Shown: one piece after another, positions 5,804-7,525 of the stretch
Layout: every line of letters begins with the position of its first letter
How positions within the stretch are numbered: position 1 is the stretch's first letter
NCBI GenBank assembly: GCA_029287645.1
Contig: JARFQS010000045.1
Location: 1-7,525, forward strand
Length of the DNA: 7,525 nt
Direction of reading: 5' to 3'
DNA from: Thermoanaerobaculia bacterium
GTDB taxonomy: Bacteria > Acidobacteriota > Thermoanaerobaculia > Multivoradales > JAHEKO01
Made by a program: the position numbers and the translations under genes
The notes under the pieces: generated by a model
Database searches by the model: none
What the model saw: only the letters and a program-made list of their open reading frames with translations
What the model was told of the DNA's origin: nothing

Positions 5804-7489
5804 TTACGGGCCGCTGACCACGAAGTACAGGTCGCGGCCCGTTCTGAGCTCGCGCACGACCCTGTCCTGCCACTTGCGATCGTCACCAGCAAAGATCTCG
5901 TCGGTCGAGGTCTCGTGGATCAGGACGACGGATGCCGGGCGGTCCCGGAGGTAGGTTTCCACCTCGTCCTGGTTCTCCATGCGATCGACAAGAGCGCCGG
6001 TGTAGTAGCCGAAGGCCCCCATCTTGCGCATGGCGAACTCCGGGTAGACCAGTCCAAAGTGAGTCTCGGAACCGATCTGCTGACGGATCCACTGGGACGC
6101 CGGCTTGTACGTCTTGGCCGGATCCAGAGCCGGGAAGATACCGATCATGACGGCCAGCCAAAGAGGAAATTGGACGATGCCCAGACGCACCAGCATGCTG
6201 CGGACATCCCCTCGCCGCCATGCCTGGAGGAGCCAATACCCCCCAGCCAGAAGGATGAGCGCCGTGACGAACATGGGTAACCGTTCGTTCCTCGCCGCCT
6301 CCATCCGCATCGGATTCAGATCCATTTGAGCGACGATCGGCTCGAAGACCACCGCCACGACGAGAAAGGCCACCGCGACGATGGCCAGAATGGCGACCAG
6401 GATGGGGATGTAGATCCTCACCGGACGCGAGGACGGCGAATCCGGAGCGAGGCTACCTCGACGGGTGAGTCTGGCGATCCAGGGCGCGAAGAGAATGGCT
6501 GCGGCTGGGTAGGCCGGCAGCATGTAGAGCTGACGCTTGGTCACTGCCAATGACAGGAAAACCAGAAACGTTCCGAGCCACCAGAGCAGGAGCTGGGTAT
6601 TGGCTTGCTTGTGGCGACCGGTGCGGACGGTCCACCAGATGGCGAACGGCAGTAAGGGCCCCCACGGCAGCAGGTCGACCCAGATCTGCACCAGGTAGTA
6701 GTAGATCGGTTGACCATGACCCCGGGAGCCCGAGAAGAACCTGGCGAAATTCTGGGCGTAGAGCTCGTAGAGAATATTGTCGGCGCCCATGGCCCGAGCA
6801 CAGGCAACGAACCAGGGCAGGTAGACCGCGCATGAGATCAGCGCCAGGGGAGCGAGCTCGAACAGGCGCCGCCACTCACGGCGGCTCCCGTGCCAGAGGG
6901 TCAGGACGAGGCCCGGCAGCAGCAGTCCGAGAGGCCCCTTGGCGAGCATCGCCAGCCCGAAGAAGACGAAGGCCAGGGCTCGCAGCAGCCATCGCTGATG
7001 CTCCTCTATTCCCCGGACGTAGAGAAACATACCGGCAGCGATCATGAAGCTGAAGAGAGTGTCGGGGCGGTAGTTGATGGCCTCGTAGACGAATTGCTGA
7101 GACGTCAGCAGCACGAATCCGGCCCAGAGGCCGGTCCGCGGATCGAACCAGCGGGATGTCACCCCGCAGGTGAGAAGCACCAGGCAGATCGCTGTCACGG
7201 CATTCGGGAGCCGGAGTGAGAACTCCGACATCCCGCCGAGCAGATGGGACGAGGCAGTGCCTGCCCAATAGATCATCGGCGGGTAGTCGACCCAGATCAC
7301 ACCCATGCGTCGCGGAGCAACCCAATCACCGCTGACATACATCGACTGACAGACCTCGGCGATGTCGGGCTCGTCGGGGTACCAGAGATCCCTCATCCCG
7401 AGCCACGGGACGAGCAGGAGGGTCCCGAACAGGAGGAGGAACAGGATTCGGTGTCGGACCAGAATGGAGCCCGGATTCGATTCGCTCAT
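5804..7489 (-). CDS. Polyprenyl-phosphate-dependent glycosyltransferase, GT39/ArnT-like (PMT_2) membrane protein
   Basis: This is a 561-residue integral membrane enzyme of the family that moves a sugar from a polyprenyl-phosphate carrier to lipid A, a glycan or a protein on the outer face of the inner membrane. E. coli ArnT is about 550 residues, so the length is normal. The family's first periplasmic loop is present: LWYPDEPDIAEVCQSMYVSG (35-54), with the Asp39-Glu40 pair of the catalytic region, then GDWVAPR and the DYPPMIYW block (68-75). About twelve membrane segments run from 14 to 454. The K318-R-Q-L-Y-M-L-P-A-Y-P motif matches the conserved KR...Y.LP.YP stretch. A soluble C-terminal tail of about 105 residues follows. 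The ATG at 7489 starts just before the first membrane span; an in-frame TTG lies at 7516, and the frame is open to the window edge, so a longer protein is possible. No good ribosome binding site is seen at either start. Its acceptor cannot be named. Confidence 0.92.
   Translation of the reverse strand: MSESNPGSILVRHRILFLLLFGTLLLVPWLGMRDLWYPDEPDIAEVCQSMYVSGDWVAPRRMGVIWVDYPPMIYWAGTASSHLLGGMSEFSLRLPNAVTAICLVLLTCGVTSRWFDPRTGLWAGFVLLTSQQFVYEAINYRPDTLFSFMIAAGMFLYVRGIEEHQRWLLRALAFVFFGLAMLAKGPLGLLLPGLVLTLWHGSRREWRRLFELAPLALISCAVYLPWFVACARAMGADNILYELYAQNFARFFSGSRGHGQPIYYYLVQIWVDLLPWGPLLPFAIWWTVRTGRHKQANTQLLLWWLGTFLVFLSLAVTKRQLYMLPAYPAAAILFAPWIARLTRRGSLAPDSPSSRPVRIYIPILVAILAIVAVAFLVVAVVFEPIVAQMDLNPMRMEAARNERLPMFVTALILLAGGYWLLQAWRRGDVRSMLVRLGIVQFPLWLAVMIGIFPALDPAKTYKPASQWIRQQIGSETHFGLVYPEFAMRKMGAFGYYTGALVDRMENQDEVETYLRDRPASVVLIHETSTDEIFAGDDRKWQDRVVRELRTGRDLYFVVSGP
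5806..5842. terminator. Long stable hairpin at convergent junction, possible shared terminator
   Basis: ACGGGCCGC (5806-5814) pairs perfectly with GCGGCCCGT (5834-5842). After one bulged T (5815) the stem continues with GACC (5816-5819) and GGTC (5830-5833), for 13 base pairs around a 10-base loop. The stem includes part of the glycosyltransferase stop codon and last codons, and begins 18 bp beyond the second HEAT gene stop. Neither strand has a T-tract next to it, so it is not a textbook Rho-independent terminator. It may stop or protect the ends of both transcripts. Confidence 0.5.
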
Positions 7490-7525
7490 GGCAGAACCGG
7501 TGATGAAGGTTCGCAACCGACTACT

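Overview
This window is high-GC, gene-dense bacterial chromosome. It carries a four-gene operon (ECF sigma factor, membrane anti-sigma-like protein, two exported HEAT-repeat proteins) flanked by an AraC-type regulator, a divergently read exported EF-hand/dockerin-like protein and a GT39 membrane glycosyltransferase. The gene style suggests an environmental Gram-negative lineage: an Acidobacteriota-like 'HYYGE' anti-sigma N-terminus, a sigma factor ending in an 'AVFRAVKKLR'-type region 4, and exported HEAT proteins beside them. Acidobacteriota, perhaps a Thermoanaerobaculia-like group, is my best guess, from recall only. No tRNA, rRNA, CRISPR array, insertion sequence or phage gene is visible.

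Layout. 3-665 (+): C-terminal part of an AraC-family regulator, cut by the left edge. 666-823: convergent gap with short direct repeats and, at 792-818, a hairpin that probably ends the minus-strand gene. 824-1705 (-): exported protein with a coiled N-terminus, a Pro/Glu-rich linker and one EF-hand/dockerin calcium loop. 1706-1895: divergent intergenic region with an imperfect 10-bp inverted repeat at 1743-1776. 1896-4668 and 4714-5787 (+): sigma factor, anti-sigma and two HEAT proteins, tightly spaced or overlapping. 5788-5803: a 16-bp convergent gap, followed at 5806-5842 by a strong 13-bp stem that includes the stop codon of the opposite gene. 5804-7489 (-): GT39 glycosyltransferase, possibly starting further right, since its frame is open to the window edge.

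How the genes may work together. The sigma and anti-sigma genes overlap by 20 bp, so translational coupling is likely. The anti-sigma has one membrane span and a helical periplasmic half. At exactly the spacing where zinc-binding anti-sigma domains carry H-x3-C-x2-C, it has Q, S and L, so its sigma-binding domain appears to be zinc-free. The next two genes encode signal-peptide proteins built of alpha-helical repeats and would reach the same compartment as the anti-sigma sensor half. I infer, without proof, that the four genes form an envelope-signalling unit in which the HEAT proteins are either sensors that contact the anti-sigma or output scaffolds of the regulon. The divergent calcium-loop protein is a possible additional member. 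The glycosyltransferase and the AraC regulator are more likely just neighbours.
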